From the NCBI RefSeq assembly GCF_020740795.1, contig NC_067282.1, positions 178,068,274 through 178,132,273 on the forward strand: DNA of 64,000 bases, read 5' to 3'. The notes under the pieces were generated by a model. It did no database searches and had not been told where the DNA came from. It saw only the letters and a program-made list of their open reading frames with translations. The translations under genes were made by a program, and so were the position numbers. This DNA comes from Apus apus. Taxonomy: Eukaryota > Chordata > Aves > Apodiformes > Apodidae. Shown here one piece after another: positions 38,401 to 46,300 of the stretch; within the stretch, counting starts at the first letter, position 1, and the number at the start of each line of letters is the position of its first letter.

Positions 38401-39999
38401 GGAAGGAAGGTGTTTGCATTTTTTACATTGAAAGAAGGGCTACTTCCCCTGCAGCTGGGAAAAAGCATTTGTTCAGTTAATGTTGCTAAGTTACAGCATT
38501 CATTGCTGGTCTTCAATAAACCCTTATCAATCTTTATGCTTAATCCAAGAAAGAATTTGTAAATCTCGTGTACTTCAAGTGCTTGTTCTCTACCATCTCT
38601 CCCAGGTATGAACTTTTATCAGCAAGTGAAGCTACTGAACTTCATCAGAAGAGAAATCCATCATGGTCGTTGTTACAACTGCCAGGAGAAATTTCAGTCT
38701 AAAGGAGGATTGATAAGTCATATGGAAGAAACCAAGCACATTACATTCTTGCCAGCCAGGTCTACATGGGATCAACCACAGTAAGGGCAAACAAGTTTCT
38801 TACGGCATTGTACTGTTACTTGATAATGTCTGTAAAACTAAGTTGAAACTTTCGGTTTTTGCCAGTGCAGCAGTGCTCTGAGCTTCCCAACTCTGCTGGC
38901 CTAGATAAAATAATAACTGGTCTCAAAACTACTCAAGAATTATAAATTCCTGTGCTGTCTGAAGCTAAAATGAACACATGACACTGCTCTTCTAGTTAGA
39001 TCCAGAATGCTCTGTCCCCATAAATTATGTCTGCACTGCCAAATTAGTATGCTGAAGAACTCATTGTTGCAAAATTGTCTTTTGCCTGTATTTGCAGTTG
39101 TGCAGTGAATGGTGAAAAGTGCACTCAGAACATTTTCCCTCCTCGTGGAACCGAGGTTGAATCTGTTTACCAAAGTGATATCTCAGATGCCTCACTTGGA
39201 GCCACAGAGTTCTTCCAATCATTAGCTCTCTATGCGGATGCAGATCGTGCCTGGGATGGACACCTGGCACATACTTCACTGCTAGTAAAGATATGCTCTG
39301 GGCATATGGTTCTAGAACCAAACCAAACCACTTCTTTTGCATATCTAATATAGATACATGCATAATGACTACCTCACTGTAGGAATCAAAACAAGTCAGT
39401 TGTTTACCCTTATTTTTCTCCATAGCAAACAGAGAGGGCATGACATAACAGTGATGCAGATTGTAAGTAGGTTCAATAGGCCTGGGGGATGATGCCACAG
39501 GCAGTGAAGCACAGGGCGTGTTCTACCTCAGACATCTCAGTTTGGCGTTTGTTGTGAAACAAACCTGGATCTGCGGCCTTGGTTGTCACAACGTACAGAT
39601 GAAGAAATACCTGGAGGTATTTAATACTCTTCTGTATGGCTCTTTAAGAAGTACATGCCAATTGATTTTTTTGGGTGTGCTGCTTACTGTCATTTCAGAC
39701 AACTAAACTTTCTCATTTTTACTTTTTAAAAATCTATTCTTGTACAATATGCTCAATCCCTTCCAAAGAGTGTGACTACCTGGTAATTATGCCTTGTTGC
39801 TTGCAGGTATTATTTTCCTACCTATGAAAATGATACACTTCTGTGTACTCTGTCAGACAGTGAGGATCTGATGACTGAGGATCAAAGTGAAGATGTCCCT
39901 GTTCTAAGTGAAGATATATCCAATTTAAAAGCTCTCAAACAAAGCAGTGTTTTAAACCAGCTCCTGTATGAAGAGAACAAGAGTCAGGAGGAATTTTGA
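6301..39999 (+). CDS. ZNF277: ZNF277 gene body: exons 2-12, spliced coding region
   Basis: Zinc finger protein 277. From family knowledge it is a nuclear/cytoplasmic C2H2 protein reported to bind the ribosomal protein uS5 (RPS2) and the Polycomb protein BMI1. The coding segments are 6301-6499, 9625-9713, 11195-11277, 23070-23161, 24456-24566, 27743-27875, 35864-35931, 37302-37398, 37905-37947, 38606-38780 and 39807-39999. They total 1,283 nt and read without interruption as 426 codons plus TGA after two bases belonging to the missing exon 1. Mammalian ZNF277 is about 450 residues, so only a short N-terminus is missing. Five C2H2 fingers are visible: exon 2, exons 5/6, exon 7, exons 9/10 and exon 11. 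Acidic linkers flank fingers 4 and 5. Identification rests on recalled similarity along the whole protein, including the order and phases of the exons. No frameshift or stop was found. Confidence 0.95.
6500..9624 (+). other. ZNF277 intron 2
   Basis: GT-AG intron with donor GTAAGA and acceptor TTTTTAAAG. It is A+T-rich with scattered A and T runs (for example near 7384-7402 and 8007-8020). The open frames at about 7057-7387 lie on both strands and have no recognisable product. I see no repeat family or RNA gene. Confidence 0.8.
9625..9713 (+). CDS. ZNF277: ZNF277 exon 3
   Basis: The first base completes the Arg codon of exon 2. The exon then reads Y-I-L-Y-W-K-R-R-F-A-E-Q-P-I-T-D-F-C-S-V, a conserved block of ZNF277 between finger 1 and finger 2. 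It is rich in aromatic and basic residues and contains no zinc ligands in C2H2 spacing. The donor is G|GTAAGTA, close to the ideal U2 consensus. The exon ends with one base of a Glu codon. Length 89 nt. Confidence 0.93.
9714..11194 (+). other. ZNF277 intron 3
   Basis: GT-AG intron, strongly A+T-rich in its second half, with acceptor CTCTTAACAG. An open frame at 10580-10774 is a low-complexity chance frame. No repeat family was recognised. Confidence 0.8.
11195..11277 (+). CDS. ZNF277: ZNF277 exon 4
   Basis: The exon opens with two bases completing a Glu codon and reads E-E-Q-D-N-Y-F-L-L-C-D-V-L-P-E-D-R-L-L-R and then E-Q-L-Q-Q-K-R-L, ending in phase 0 before GTAAGC. The segment is charged and probably helical; it links exon 3 to finger 2. 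It matches the D-V-L-P-E-D-R block known in mammalian ZNF277. Length 83 nt. Confidence 0.94.
12925..13105 (-). mobile_element. Old CR1-type LINE fragment
   Basis: The segment resembles the antisense form of ancient amniote CR1/L3-like 3' regions: a CAGTGGGTTGCACAGCTTAA motif, then a run resembling the 'GTGAACAATCCATCC' block and an ACCATTCATTAT block. It is heavily diverged and interrupted by a T run at about 13021-13031. Recognition is from memory of consensus text, so the boundaries are approximate. It lies just before a CR1 copy in the opposite orientation. Confidence 0.45.
13128..13703 (+). mobile_element. CR1 LINE fragment, 3' part
   Basis: Sense-strand CR1 text: a CAGCAGCCTCCTGGGCTGCA block, a region matching 'AGCCTGGAAGACAAGGCTCA', then 'GGAAATTCCCTCTGAAAGCA', 'GGTCAAACACTAGAAGAAGT' and 'TTGCCCAGAGGGATTGCAGA'. 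These correspond to the end of the reverse-transcriptase reading frame. The frame is broken and only a 80-codon open piece (13384-13626) remains. The similarity stops after 'GTTGGACTAGTTG' without the usual CR1 3' tail, which suggests truncation or interruption at about 13703. Confidence 0.75.
13803..14300 (-). mobile_element. Probable LTR (promoter and poly(A) signals on minus strand)
   Basis: Read on the minus strand there is a CCAAT box (CAGCCAATCA, near 14250-14260), a TATA box (TTCTATAAAAGCC, about 14235-14247), and downstream AATAAAATAAAGG (about 14083-14095) and a second AATAAA near 14015. This is the U3-R order of an LTR. A 7-bp direct repeat ATTGGAG flanks the segment (13796-13802 and 14301-14307), and the left edge begins TGTTAAG. 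However, the right edge is not CA and U3 would be very short, so the boundaries are tentative and the true element may extend further either way. Confidence 0.35.
18469..18473. repeat. Target-site duplication, left copy (CAGTA)
   Basis: CAGTA occurs directly before the TG start of the LTR and again at 19109-19113 directly after its CA end. A 5-bp duplication is typical of several avian retroviral LTR groups, notably ERVL-like ones. Confidence 0.6.
18474..19108 (-). mobile_element. Solo LTR (635 bp) with TSD
   Basis: The segment begins TGTC and ends GACA, a perfect 4-bp terminal inverted repeat with the canonical TG...CA ends, and is flanked by CAGTA on both sides. On the minus strand AATAAAGC (18612-18617 on the plus strand) is followed by about 138 bp that would be U5, and about 450 bp of G+C-richer sequence would be U3. 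No internal retroviral genes lie beside it, so it is best read as a solo LTR left by recombination. I do not recognise the family by name. Open frames of 60 to 93 codons at 18737-19052 on both strands are chance products of its composition. Confidence 0.65.
19109..19113. repeat. Target-site duplication, right copy (CAGTA)
   Basis: Matches the copy at 18469-18473. Confidence 0.6.
21900..21992 (+). repeat. Pyrimidine-rich low-complexity tract
   Basis: A T/C-rich stretch of mixed T4-7 and C1-5 runs. It opens several frames that encode Phe/Leu/Ser-rich pseudo-peptides, which are not genes. Confidence 0.7.
23070..23161 (+). CDS. ZNF277: ZNF277 exon 5 (first half of finger 2)
   Basis: The exon starts in phase 0 after TTTAATAG and reads R-E-I-L-E-Q-Q-Q-R-E-R-Y-D-T-S-F-H-G, then the Cys pair C-M-F-C of finger 2. 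A Glu/Gln/Arg-rich helix precedes the finger. It ends with AG of an Arg codon before GTGTGC, a weaker donor than most in this gene. The His ligands of the finger are in the next exon. Length 92 nt. Confidence 0.94.
23162..24455 (+). other. ZNF277 intron 5
   Basis: GT-AG intron with donor GTGTGC and acceptor CTTTTGTAG. No repeat or gene was recognised. The open frame at 23119-23388 runs from exon 5 into the intron in a different frame and is a shadow. Confidence 0.8.
24456..24566 (+). CDS. ZNF277: ZNF277 exon 6 (second half of finger 2)
   Basis: The first base completes Arg. The exon then reads S-V-L-L-N-H-M-A-R-E-H, supplying both His ligands of finger 2 (C-x2-C-x13-H-x4-H over exons 5 and 6), followed by A-F-N-I-G-L-P-D-N-I-V-N-C, a highly conserved block of the family. 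To join exon 7 in frame it must end at GAC AA, directly before GCAAGT, so the donor is GC and not GT. The nearby GT at 24571 would shift the frame. Length 111 nt, the only exon in the window divisible by three. Confidence 0.93.
24567..27742 (+). other. ZNF277 intron 6, GC-AG type
   Basis: Donor GCAAGT at 24567-24572, acceptor TTTGTATCTTAG. GCAAGT is the usual strong context of U2-type GC-AG introns. Contents: a 20-base A run at 25456-25475, a 45-base A run at 26382-26426, and an A+T-rich stretch with alternating TA/TG at about 27090-27180. No gene or CR1/LTR was recognised. Confidence 0.85.
26382..26426 (+). repeat. Poly(A) tract, 45 bases
   Basis: Uninterrupted run of 45 A. I searched by eye for a retroposed body upstream and for a duplication around it and found neither, so I treat it as a simple repeat. 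Confidence 0.9.
27743..27875 (+). CDS. ZNF277: ZNF277 exon 7 (finger 3)
   Basis: The first base completes the codon begun by exon 6 (Lys). The reading continues L-Q-C-L-Y-C-E-K-V-F-R-D-K-N-T-L-K-D-H-M and then R-K-K-Q-H, a complete C2H2 finger (C-x2-C-x12-H-x5-H). A basic linker and an aromatic block E-Y-D-K-F-Y-I-I-N-Y-L follow. This is the most conserved finger of the protein as I recall it. The exon ends in phase 0 before GTAAGT. Length 133 nt. Confidence 0.96.
31397..31401. repeat. Target-site duplication, left copy (GATAC)
   Basis: GATAC directly before the TG start of the LTR, repeated at 32435-32439 after its CA end. Confidence 0.7.
31402..32434 (-). mobile_element. Solo retroviral LTR (1,033 bp), avian family
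   Basis: On the minus strand it starts TGTGCTGGTTTGCTGGGATT, continues with GTAGTGGGGGAAGGGCCACA and later CGCCTCTGCGATTAAC, and approaches its end with GAAATTAAATTATTATTTTT and CCCCAAGTTGAGTCTGC. I recognise this as a repeated avian endogenous-retrovirus LTR, though I cannot give the exact family name. A TATA-like GATATAAC lies near 32274-32285, and ATTAAA (31628-31633 on plus) is the only poly(A)-like signal. The ends are TG...CA with an imperfect inverted repeat, flanked by GATAC on both sides. A second end-like motif (TGTCGTGGTTTG) lies inside, at 31444. No gag, pol or env is present. A 193-codon minus-strand frame (31644-32225) runs through the G+C-rich LTR and has no recognisable domain. 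Confidence 0.8.
32435..32439. repeat. Target-site duplication, right copy (GATAC)
   Basis: Matches 31397-31401. Confidence 0.7.
35864..35931 (+). CDS. ZNF277: ZNF277 exon 8
   Basis: The exon starts in phase 0 after CTCCCCAG: E-F-G-K-S-W-E-E-V-Q-S-E-D-D-R-E-L-L-D-N. It encodes an acidic linker between fingers 3 and 4 that matches the G-K-S-W-E-E-V-Q block of ZNF277. It ends with GA of a Glu codon before GTAAGAG. Length 68 nt. Confidence 0.94.
35932..37301 (+). other. ZNF277 intron 8
   Basis: GT-AG intron with a weak acceptor (TTGATCATAAG) and no long pyrimidine tract next to it. It contains the CR1 3' end at 36340-36512. Otherwise it is A+T-rich and featureless. Confidence 0.8.
36340..36512 (+). 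mobile_element. CR1 LINE 3' end with intact C-terminal frame
   Basis: The sequence encodes L-P-R-E-A-V-E-A-P-S-L-E-V-I-K-V-R-L-D-G and then A-L-N-N-L-V-stop, the C-terminus of the CR1 reverse-transcriptase protein. It is followed by the typical 3' untranslated block (GGTTGGAACTAGATGATCTT, CCTTCCAACCCAAACCAT) and the tail ATGATTCTGTGATT. It is severely 5'-truncated (about 170 bp), as is usual for CR1, and lies sense to ZNF277. The lack of stops suggests moderate age. Confidence 0.9.
37302..37398 (+). CDS. ZNF277: ZNF277 exon 9 (first part of finger 4)
   Basis: The first base completes Glu. The exon then reads D-W-S-D-W-E-E-H-P-V-C-A-V-C-L-F-C-E-Q-Q and continues to K-L-Y-L-H-M-Q, ending in phase 0 before GTAAGA. 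It supplies the Cys pair (C-L-F-C) and first His of finger 4 after a Trp/Asp/Glu-rich acidic motif. A second AG lies two bases into the exon; its use would bring a stop within three codons, so the first AG is the functional acceptor. Length 97 nt. Confidence 0.95.
37399..37904 (+). other. ZNF277 intron 9
   Basis: GT-AG intron of about 0.5 kb with a strong pyrimidine tract before CCTCCAG. It holds nothing else of note. Confidence 0.85.
37905..37947 (+). CDS. ZNF277: ZNF277 exon 10 (micro-exon, end of finger 4)
   Basis: A 43-nt exon: K-S-H-G-F-D-F-P-K-I-K-S-D-H plus one base of a Gly codon. It supplies the second His of finger 4 (H-x4-H across the intron). The donor is G|GTGAGT. The block F-D-x-x-K-I-K-S is recognisable from other ZNF277 proteins. 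Confidence 0.93.
37948..38605 (+). other. ZNF277 intron 10
   Basis: GT-AG intron with acceptor ATCTCTCCCAG. It contains an A+T-rich imperfect inverted repeat at 38261-38302 and overlapping open frames on both strands (38070-38480 plus, 136 codons; 38048-38419 minus, 123 codons). Neither has a recognisable domain. Confidence 0.8.
38261..38302. repeat. Imperfect inverted repeat (hairpin)
   Basis: The left arm ACCAACAACAATAATA (38261-38276) pairs with the right arm TATTATTTTGTTGGT (38288-38302) with one bulged base and an 11-base loop. It is A+T-rich and intronic. Confidence 0.6.
38606..38780 (+). CDS. ZNF277: ZNF277 exon 11 (finger 5)
   Basis: Two bases complete Gly. The exon then reads M-N-F-Y-Q-Q-V-K-L-L-N-F-I-R-R-E-I-H-H-G and a full C2H2 finger C-Y-N-C...H-M-E-E-T-K-H (C-x2-C-x12-H-x5-H). 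It ends T-W-D-Q-P plus CA of a Gln codon before GTAAGG. The N-F-Y-Q-Q-V-K-L block and the H-M-E-E-T-K-H end are characteristic of the family. Length 175 nt. Confidence 0.96.
38781..39806 (+). other. ZNF277 intron 11
   Basis: GT-AG intron with donor GTAAGG and acceptor TTGCTTGCAG. A 145-codon minus-strand frame (39061-39498) and a 92-codon plus-strand frame overlap each other and look like chance frames. No repeat was recognised. Confidence 0.8.
39807..39999 (+). CDS. ZNF277: ZNF277 exon 12 (C-terminus and stop)
   Basis: The first base completes Gln. The exon then reads Y-Y-F-P-T-Y-E-N-D-T-L-L-C-T-L-S-D-S-E-D, followed by an acidic Glu/Asp/Ser tail and S-V-L-N-Q-L-L-Y-E-E-N-K-S-Q-E-E-F before TGA at 39997-39999. 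The Y-F-P-T-Y-E-N-D-T-L block is a hallmark of ZNF277. As I recall, the mammalian protein ends at or near the L-N-Q-L-L position, so the last nine or so residues may be an avian extension. Length 193 nt including the stop. Confidence 0.96.
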
Positions 40000-40134
40000 C
40001 CTTGAATTACCATTGCTGACCTTTGTGTGTTTCTTCTGCAAGACAAAAAAAGATACATTTTTTCACTAATACTGGAACAGAGTTTCACTCGTAGATATTA
40101 TCACTGGGCACATGTTATATGAAAGTGAATGCTA

Positions 40135-40140
40135 AATAAA
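40135..40140 (+). promoter_or_regulatory. Poly(A) signal AATAAA (proximal)
   Basis: AATAAA about 135 bases after the stop codon, followed within 30 bases by a T/GT-rich stretch (CTTTTTTTGTTTCTC), the expected downstream element. Confidence 0.75.
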
Positions 40141-40283
40141 ATTTAAGTGTAAACTTTTTTTGTTTCTCTTCTTTAAATTCTAGCTTTGTTTTAAAATGAA
40201 ATGCTGGATTTTCTGCTTGGCCATCCAAATACTTTTAGTATTATTTACAAATTGAATGTTTCATCTTTTTTTTTTTTTGTCTG

Positions 40284-40289
40284 AATAAA
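40284..40289 (+). promoter_or_regulatory. Poly(A) signal AATAAA (distal)
   Basis: A second AATAAA about 285 bases after the stop codon, preceded by a T-rich run and followed by a TTCTATTTT stretch. It could give a longer alternative 3' UTR. Confidence 0.55.
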
Positions 40290-40310
40290 TCTGAATTGAA
40301 GTTCTATTTT

Positions 40311-43300
40311 AAGGCCATCTTCTGAAAGGCATAAACAGTTGAGACAATGTGTCTTGATATGTGAGCCAATGAGTGAATCTTCTGTGTGTTAAGGCTGTTA
40401 GAGAGCATACAGAAAAAAGCTTGAATTTAATTCTTGGTCTGTTATGTAAAGAAAATGTTGCTATTTTTAACCTTAGACATTCTGTAAAATGAAAACAGAT
40501 CTCTATATCTCTATTATTCATCATCAATATGTAAGATATATGGTGTTTGTTCTGAAAACTGGCTCAGAGACATCAGTAGAGCTCTGTCAGGTCCATGGGT
40601 ATCTGACTGCATGGAAAGCTGCCAGTCCCAAGCCTAAAAAAAGCATAGGAACAATTGCAATCTTGGTTGCATCAAAGATCCAAAGAATTTAAAGTAGACT
40701 TCTTGTATGGTCATGAACTGAGATGCAAAATTACTTAGGGGACTGAAGACACATAAATCCAAAGTAAATTCTCAAAATCTCAACTGAGCTGTCCATTAAA
40801 GTTACCATATTTCCTTTAATATTGAACTTTACAGTTCCCAAAGTAACAGAACATCTTCAGCATGTCCAGAAAGCACCTCAGTCTAGATAGGACAAAGCAG
40901 CTCAGAGCATAGGTCCTGATAGGATGATCCAAACCAGGTTGTCCTGCCTCTCTTTCATTTTCGAAACTTGACAAAGTAGTTCCACAGTTCAGGTTTGGCT
41001 TTCCATAATATGTGTAACTGCTTTAAAAACTGGCAGCACATTCTGTTTTTCTTCTTTAGGTCAGTATTAGAGCACTCGCTCAAAGTGTGGGAGTCATTGC
41101 CCTTCCCTGTCTGGAAAGATTCAAAGCTGTAGCTTTGCCTTTGCACAGCCCTCTGCCTGAAATAGATTGCTGTCAGTAAACTGTTGTTTGTAATCATATG
41201 GTGATGGAGAATTATATAGCAGTCCCTGGGAGCTGGGGCTAAAGTTCAAGTCTTTTCCCATATTCCGTTAAGCTTCCATATCCAGCTTCATCCAACGATA
41301 TATTTCCAAGAGTTTCTTTTAATTTGCATTGAACTTGCTTTCTCCTGGCATTACCCATCACCCACTAGCACCTCTCTTTGCTCCCTTCTTATTTTCTCTT
41401 GGGCTCAGGTGCTCTGGAGATAAGTTAGAACAACAGGATGCTGAAAGTGTCCTGATGAGGACAGATCAGCCACTTCACTGCAGAATGAAACAAAGACAGA
41501 AGCAGTATCTGACTCTGTCAAGAGGAAATGGGACAGAAGTAGTTCAGCAGATGCTGAGGATACAGACAAAAGAAGGGGACAGGTGTAGTCACATGTTGTG
41601 CATTGACTCTGATTAAACTGGTATGCAAATTTAGGAGTAACAACCCCAATAATTTTGAACTACAACATCTTACCATCTTAAATAAGCTATAGTCTGTACT
41701 TCTTACATTTGTAAATTTCTTAATTTCCCACAGTAGTTGACACAACTGTTGCTGTTGATTATTTTTTCCCTCTTAAATAATTTTCTTCCCAAGCAGTTAT
41801 TTTCTTCCTAAATTAGAAATTGATTCTAGTCTTTGCTTTTCAGTCAGATTCTTAGCTGAGGTGAGAGTAAGAGCTGATGGGGTTTACATTAATGATAAGT
41901 GTCTTTAACAATGGAAAAAAAACCCACAAGAAAACTGTGTCTAAATCAGTAGCACATGAATGAGTTTTATGGCAAGCCCCTCTCAGAAGGACACATTAAG
42001 GGAAAGATAAAATTTTATTGATATATTGTAAAGCGAAACTGCAAAACGTTTCCTAATCATGAGGGATGTGATGCTGAGTCACTCAAATCCCTACAAAATT
42101 AAACCAAGGGTGTTAACATCAGCAATATAGAATGACTGTTGTTCCTCATTCTAACAGAAATTTGAAATCGCAATTTATCAGTGTAGAACTAAGATAATAT
42201 CTAGAGAGAAAATGTATAAATAACATGGATTGGTTGGTTCTTTCTGAGTAAAGAGGAAAAGGTACTTAGAAAAATTTATCAGTAGTGTATAACTGTTCAC
42301 TGAAAATACAAGGCACATGAGGTGCCAGATTAGGGCAGACCTTGATTCAAATACCAACAGCAAGCAACAAATTAAGTTTTAAAACTCAATAGGTTCACAG
42401 AGAGATTTGGGATACTGTTTCTAGAGTAAAAATTGAGTATCTTCATTTAGTGGAATACTTCTAATTGACATATTGCTGAAGCATAACATATTTGCTTGCA
42501 TAATTTTTCCTAGACATTCTTATTCTTGTCCTCTATCTAAAGCAAAGCCAACGTCCGTGTCTGTCACAAGTATTGGACACAGCTATGACTGCATACAGTG
42601 TATAGGCTCAGCTATTGTATGAGCAAATATGTTCGTGTAACAGCAGAACATTTTTTGAAGCATTACAACAAAAATAGTGATGCCACAAGCCATAGAATGG
42701 ACTGAGTTGGGGTTGGCAAATGCTGTTGAGAGAGTCAGATCAGGAGAATGAGTGGTGCTAATTGGTATGAAAAAAACAACACTCAAAAAGCTGAACTCAG
42801 AAGCAATGATGGCACTGAGAGAGTCCAATGCACATTTCTTACAGTAATATTTCCTCTTAGCCTAGATCTTGACTTCTTAAACACACTCGCTTTGCTTTAT
42901 CTGAAGCCATTTAGAAGAACCTGGGTAAAAGGAGGAAAAGGGTTGTGTCCTGGTGACCAGTAATTCCTCCTGTCCTTTTTACAAATACCTTTAATTATGT
43001 CTTTGATACTCCTCAACACACAGTTTATTCTGACAATTCTGTGCAGACTTAATCTGACTTAGTGAGTTAATGGTCATTGACTTTCACTTAAGAGGCTTAC
43101 TGTGTTCAGTTTCTCTATGACATTTGTCTGGCACGCTGTGAGAGCTGTCAGTGGCTGCTCTGGGCTGGCTAAATGGTAACTGATCTGTGAAAGACCAAAG
43201 TAAGTCCCTGAAAAGCCTCTCTTCTATTGTCATCTCTAAGTGCCATCACTGCTTCTGAGTTCAGCTTAGATCTCTACTCCTGAGTAGATGTTTGTTACAG

Positions 43301-46300
43301 TATCTTTCTCCCATTTTACAGCCTAGTTGACCTATATCTGGTATCAGAAACTGAAATGTGAACAGAAGCACAATCACTTCCCAGGTTACCAGTCTCCATG
43401 CTCAAATTCAAGTCCAGAGTGGACACTGGACATAGATCTTGGCAACATCTACCATCCATTGCCATTGAGCAACAGCAAATTTCACAGCCTTGCTTATGAA
43501 TTGTTGCTGTAGTAATAATCTTACATTAATGATCTTGCATTATTTGCATTTTCTTTATATGTATACAGAGACAAAAGAGAATCAGAGGTCCCTGGAGAAA
43601 AGATGTTTTTGACAGGGCAAGTTGGAAAATATTTTATTTTCCCTAGGAGTTTTTGTTAACTTATGATGCTTTCTGGGTTTTGCTTACAATAGAACAAGGG
43701 AAGTGTCTGTGGTCAAATTGTGCCCTCATCTATCTCTGCCAGCTACATCAACCTGGGTCAGATAACAACTGTCACACAAACAGGTATTTGTAACCCTGGA
43801 ACAAATTGCTGCTTCCATGTAACAGTCATTAGAATCAGAAATACTACAGGCAACAGTGGTTGCATGAAGAACATAGTTCATGTAAAATTAATTCCTTTTC
43901 TCCATGAGCACCAAATGTGTGCTGTTCTCCCCAGTGCTTGGGTTTTGTTTTTTCTTACTGGAAATTTTCTGCTACTAAGTCACACTTAATTTTACTTCTT
44001 CCACCAGTGAAATTTTTAATTGTTTCTCGAATTTGAGTTTACAGCTTTTCCCAGACTTTTGCTCATGAAGATACAGATAAAGTAACTGTTTTAGAAATTA
44101 TCATGTAAGCCCTTAGTTGAACTCACATTTGGTATCTTACATCCCTGAGAAATTCACTGTCTATAGGAAGAGCTCAGAAATTTAGGATATTTACAACTAA
44201 AAATGCATCAGTCATCTTTGCATAAATTTAAATAGAAATAAAAGCATTTTTCTGCCACAAATGTTCCCTGGAATACGGTTCTTTCCATCTGGTTTACCAT
44301 CCTGAGACAAGGAAGCTGCCTGTGTGTAAATTACATATGAGCCTAATGTCTGAGCTTCCATTATAATCAATAGATGCCATCTATGGATCCTAGACATATT
44401 CAGCTCACCTTAAAGTAAACACCTAAAACTTTACTCAGTTTCTTGCCCATTGACATTTAGGGTCATCTGAGATGCTTGAAAATTCCTGGTCTCCAGCTGC
44501 TTCTCTTGAAGGAGGCTGATCTCTTAGAGGTCTTGTGTCTGTTCTGCCAACCACACGTGAATGTTTCAGACGCCATGCTGCATCAAAGATGGCATTGAGG
44601 CGTACATAAGCAGGTCAATCCAGCACCTTTGGCTGGTAGCCAAATATTAACTATAAGGGAAACTTAACACCTGGGTAACATCTATTCCTCTATATCTGGA
44701 CTCCTAAATTTAGTTACATTATTTTAGAGCTGAATTCAACCCTACTATTAAAGAATTTATTTAATCTGAAGATAGATACCTACATGGATCGGGTTATTTG
44801 CCTTCTGGAATGGAGAAATAGCTTTGGTAGCTACATTGGAAATATCTAAAATGAGTCTGCTCTGTTCTCGTAACAGCTTTGGGGACAGGAGGGCAACTGG
44901 TTACTTTTTGGCACATGCAGTCACAGGTTAAGTTATAAGCATGGACCTAAGTATAGAAACCACTAAGACATAGCAGAAGTACTCTAAAAAATATACATTA
45001 TATATGTACTTCCCTGACTTGAGAAATCTCAATTGTAACCTGCTGGTGAGTTGGTGCATGTTTAATAGGAATAGTAAAAAAGCTGGACAAGTTCTGTAGA
45101 TGCTTTGTGATATCTTCGTTATTCCTGTCTGTGAACTATTATTGTGTCTGTGTTTTTTGTTTGGGAGAGCCTCCCGAGACTGAACATGGGTGAAAAAGAT
45201 GGTAATAGAAGTCCACAGACCACAAGGGGGAATGTGACTAAAACGCAAGTATTCCGCTTCAGCCCTTCTAACCACATTCCAGGTTTTGCATTAATATCTC
45301 AAAAATTTTTTTGCTTATAAGCATTTTGGATCGAGAACTATATTTTTTTCTTTTTTAAATTTTTGAGTATCTAGCATACATGGCCTAACTAGGTTGAGAC
45401 CAGCAGGCATTATTACAAAGCAAGGTCATGTTTAGACTTATGTGGGGAAGAAAAGTTTCCCACACACTGTAATGACATCCTAAAGAAAACTCAACTGTAA
45501 TCTGAAAAAATAGCTATGGTTTATGATGATTAATTTAACCTGGCCCTTGACATGACTTATAACAATCTCTGTATCAACTCTTCAGAGAAGAAAGCATTAG
45601 ATAGCACTTAAAATGGTACATATGCCCTCAGGGTGCCTTTGCAAAGGAAAGTTTGTAGCTCTGCACAAAACTAGGACTGTCACTTCCTCTGCCAGCTTAT
45701 ACCTTTTAGTACCAACATAAACCAGGAAACCAGAACATCACAAGGACTTAGGTGTGAATTCAAACGAGAGGGGCTGCTGCTAGGTGAGAAACCTACACAG
45801 ATATTAGTCACTGCTAATTATTATTTTTTAGACCTACGGGCTGGTTGTTCTTTTTACAAATTGTATATCTGACTATACTGCAAAGGAAGTATGTGGAGTA
45901 GAAGGAACCTCATCGCAAGAAGGCAAAGCACACTGCTCTGTGTCTGGACTTGCTGCTCCAGCGTGCACATGTGCTGTCTCTTACCAGAAACCTTCGGAGT
46001 TTCTTTCAGGGGTATCCCTGCTGGTATTATTAATCAGACAAGAGGCATTCCAGAAACCCTTGTTTTTCCCCTTAGCACCACGAGGAGCCAGGGAAATGCC
46101 AGTGGCAGCCCTCTAGTATTACTGTCAAGCACCTGAACACTGGTAAGTTCCAAATGTGACTCTGTGATATAAACTAACACTTCAAAATTTCAAACTCTGG
46201 AGAGGGTTGTACAAGGCATTTTTGTATCACGTCACATAAGGATGTAGTGAAATCCCTTGGAAGAATTACAGGCAGACTTTTAGCATCAGCTCAAGCCACA

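Larger units (their letters stand above)
40000..40310 (+). other. ZNF277: ZNF277 3' UTR
   Basis: A+T-rich sequence after the stop codon up to the second AATAAA signal and its expected cleavage region. The end depends on which signal is used: about 40155 for the first, about 40310 for the second. Confidence 0.7.

Noticed and set aside
38070..38480. 136-codon plus-strand frame with a hydrophobic Ile/Leu-rich stretch that looks like a membrane segment
   Set aside because: It lies inside ZNF277 intron 10, overlaps a 123-codon minus-strand frame, and the hydrophobic run comes from the ATAATATTGATAATTAG simple sequence and the hairpin.
39061..39498. 145-codon minus-strand frame
   Set aside because: Intronic (intron 11), overlaps a 92-codon plus-strand frame, has no recognisable domain and no promoter or splice context.
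42690..42720. CATAGAATGGACTGAGTTGG, similar to the reversed CR1 3' end
   Set aside because: Only about 25 bases match and the following GGACCTT/CATCTAGTTCC blocks are absent, so chance or an unrecognisable remnant is as likely.
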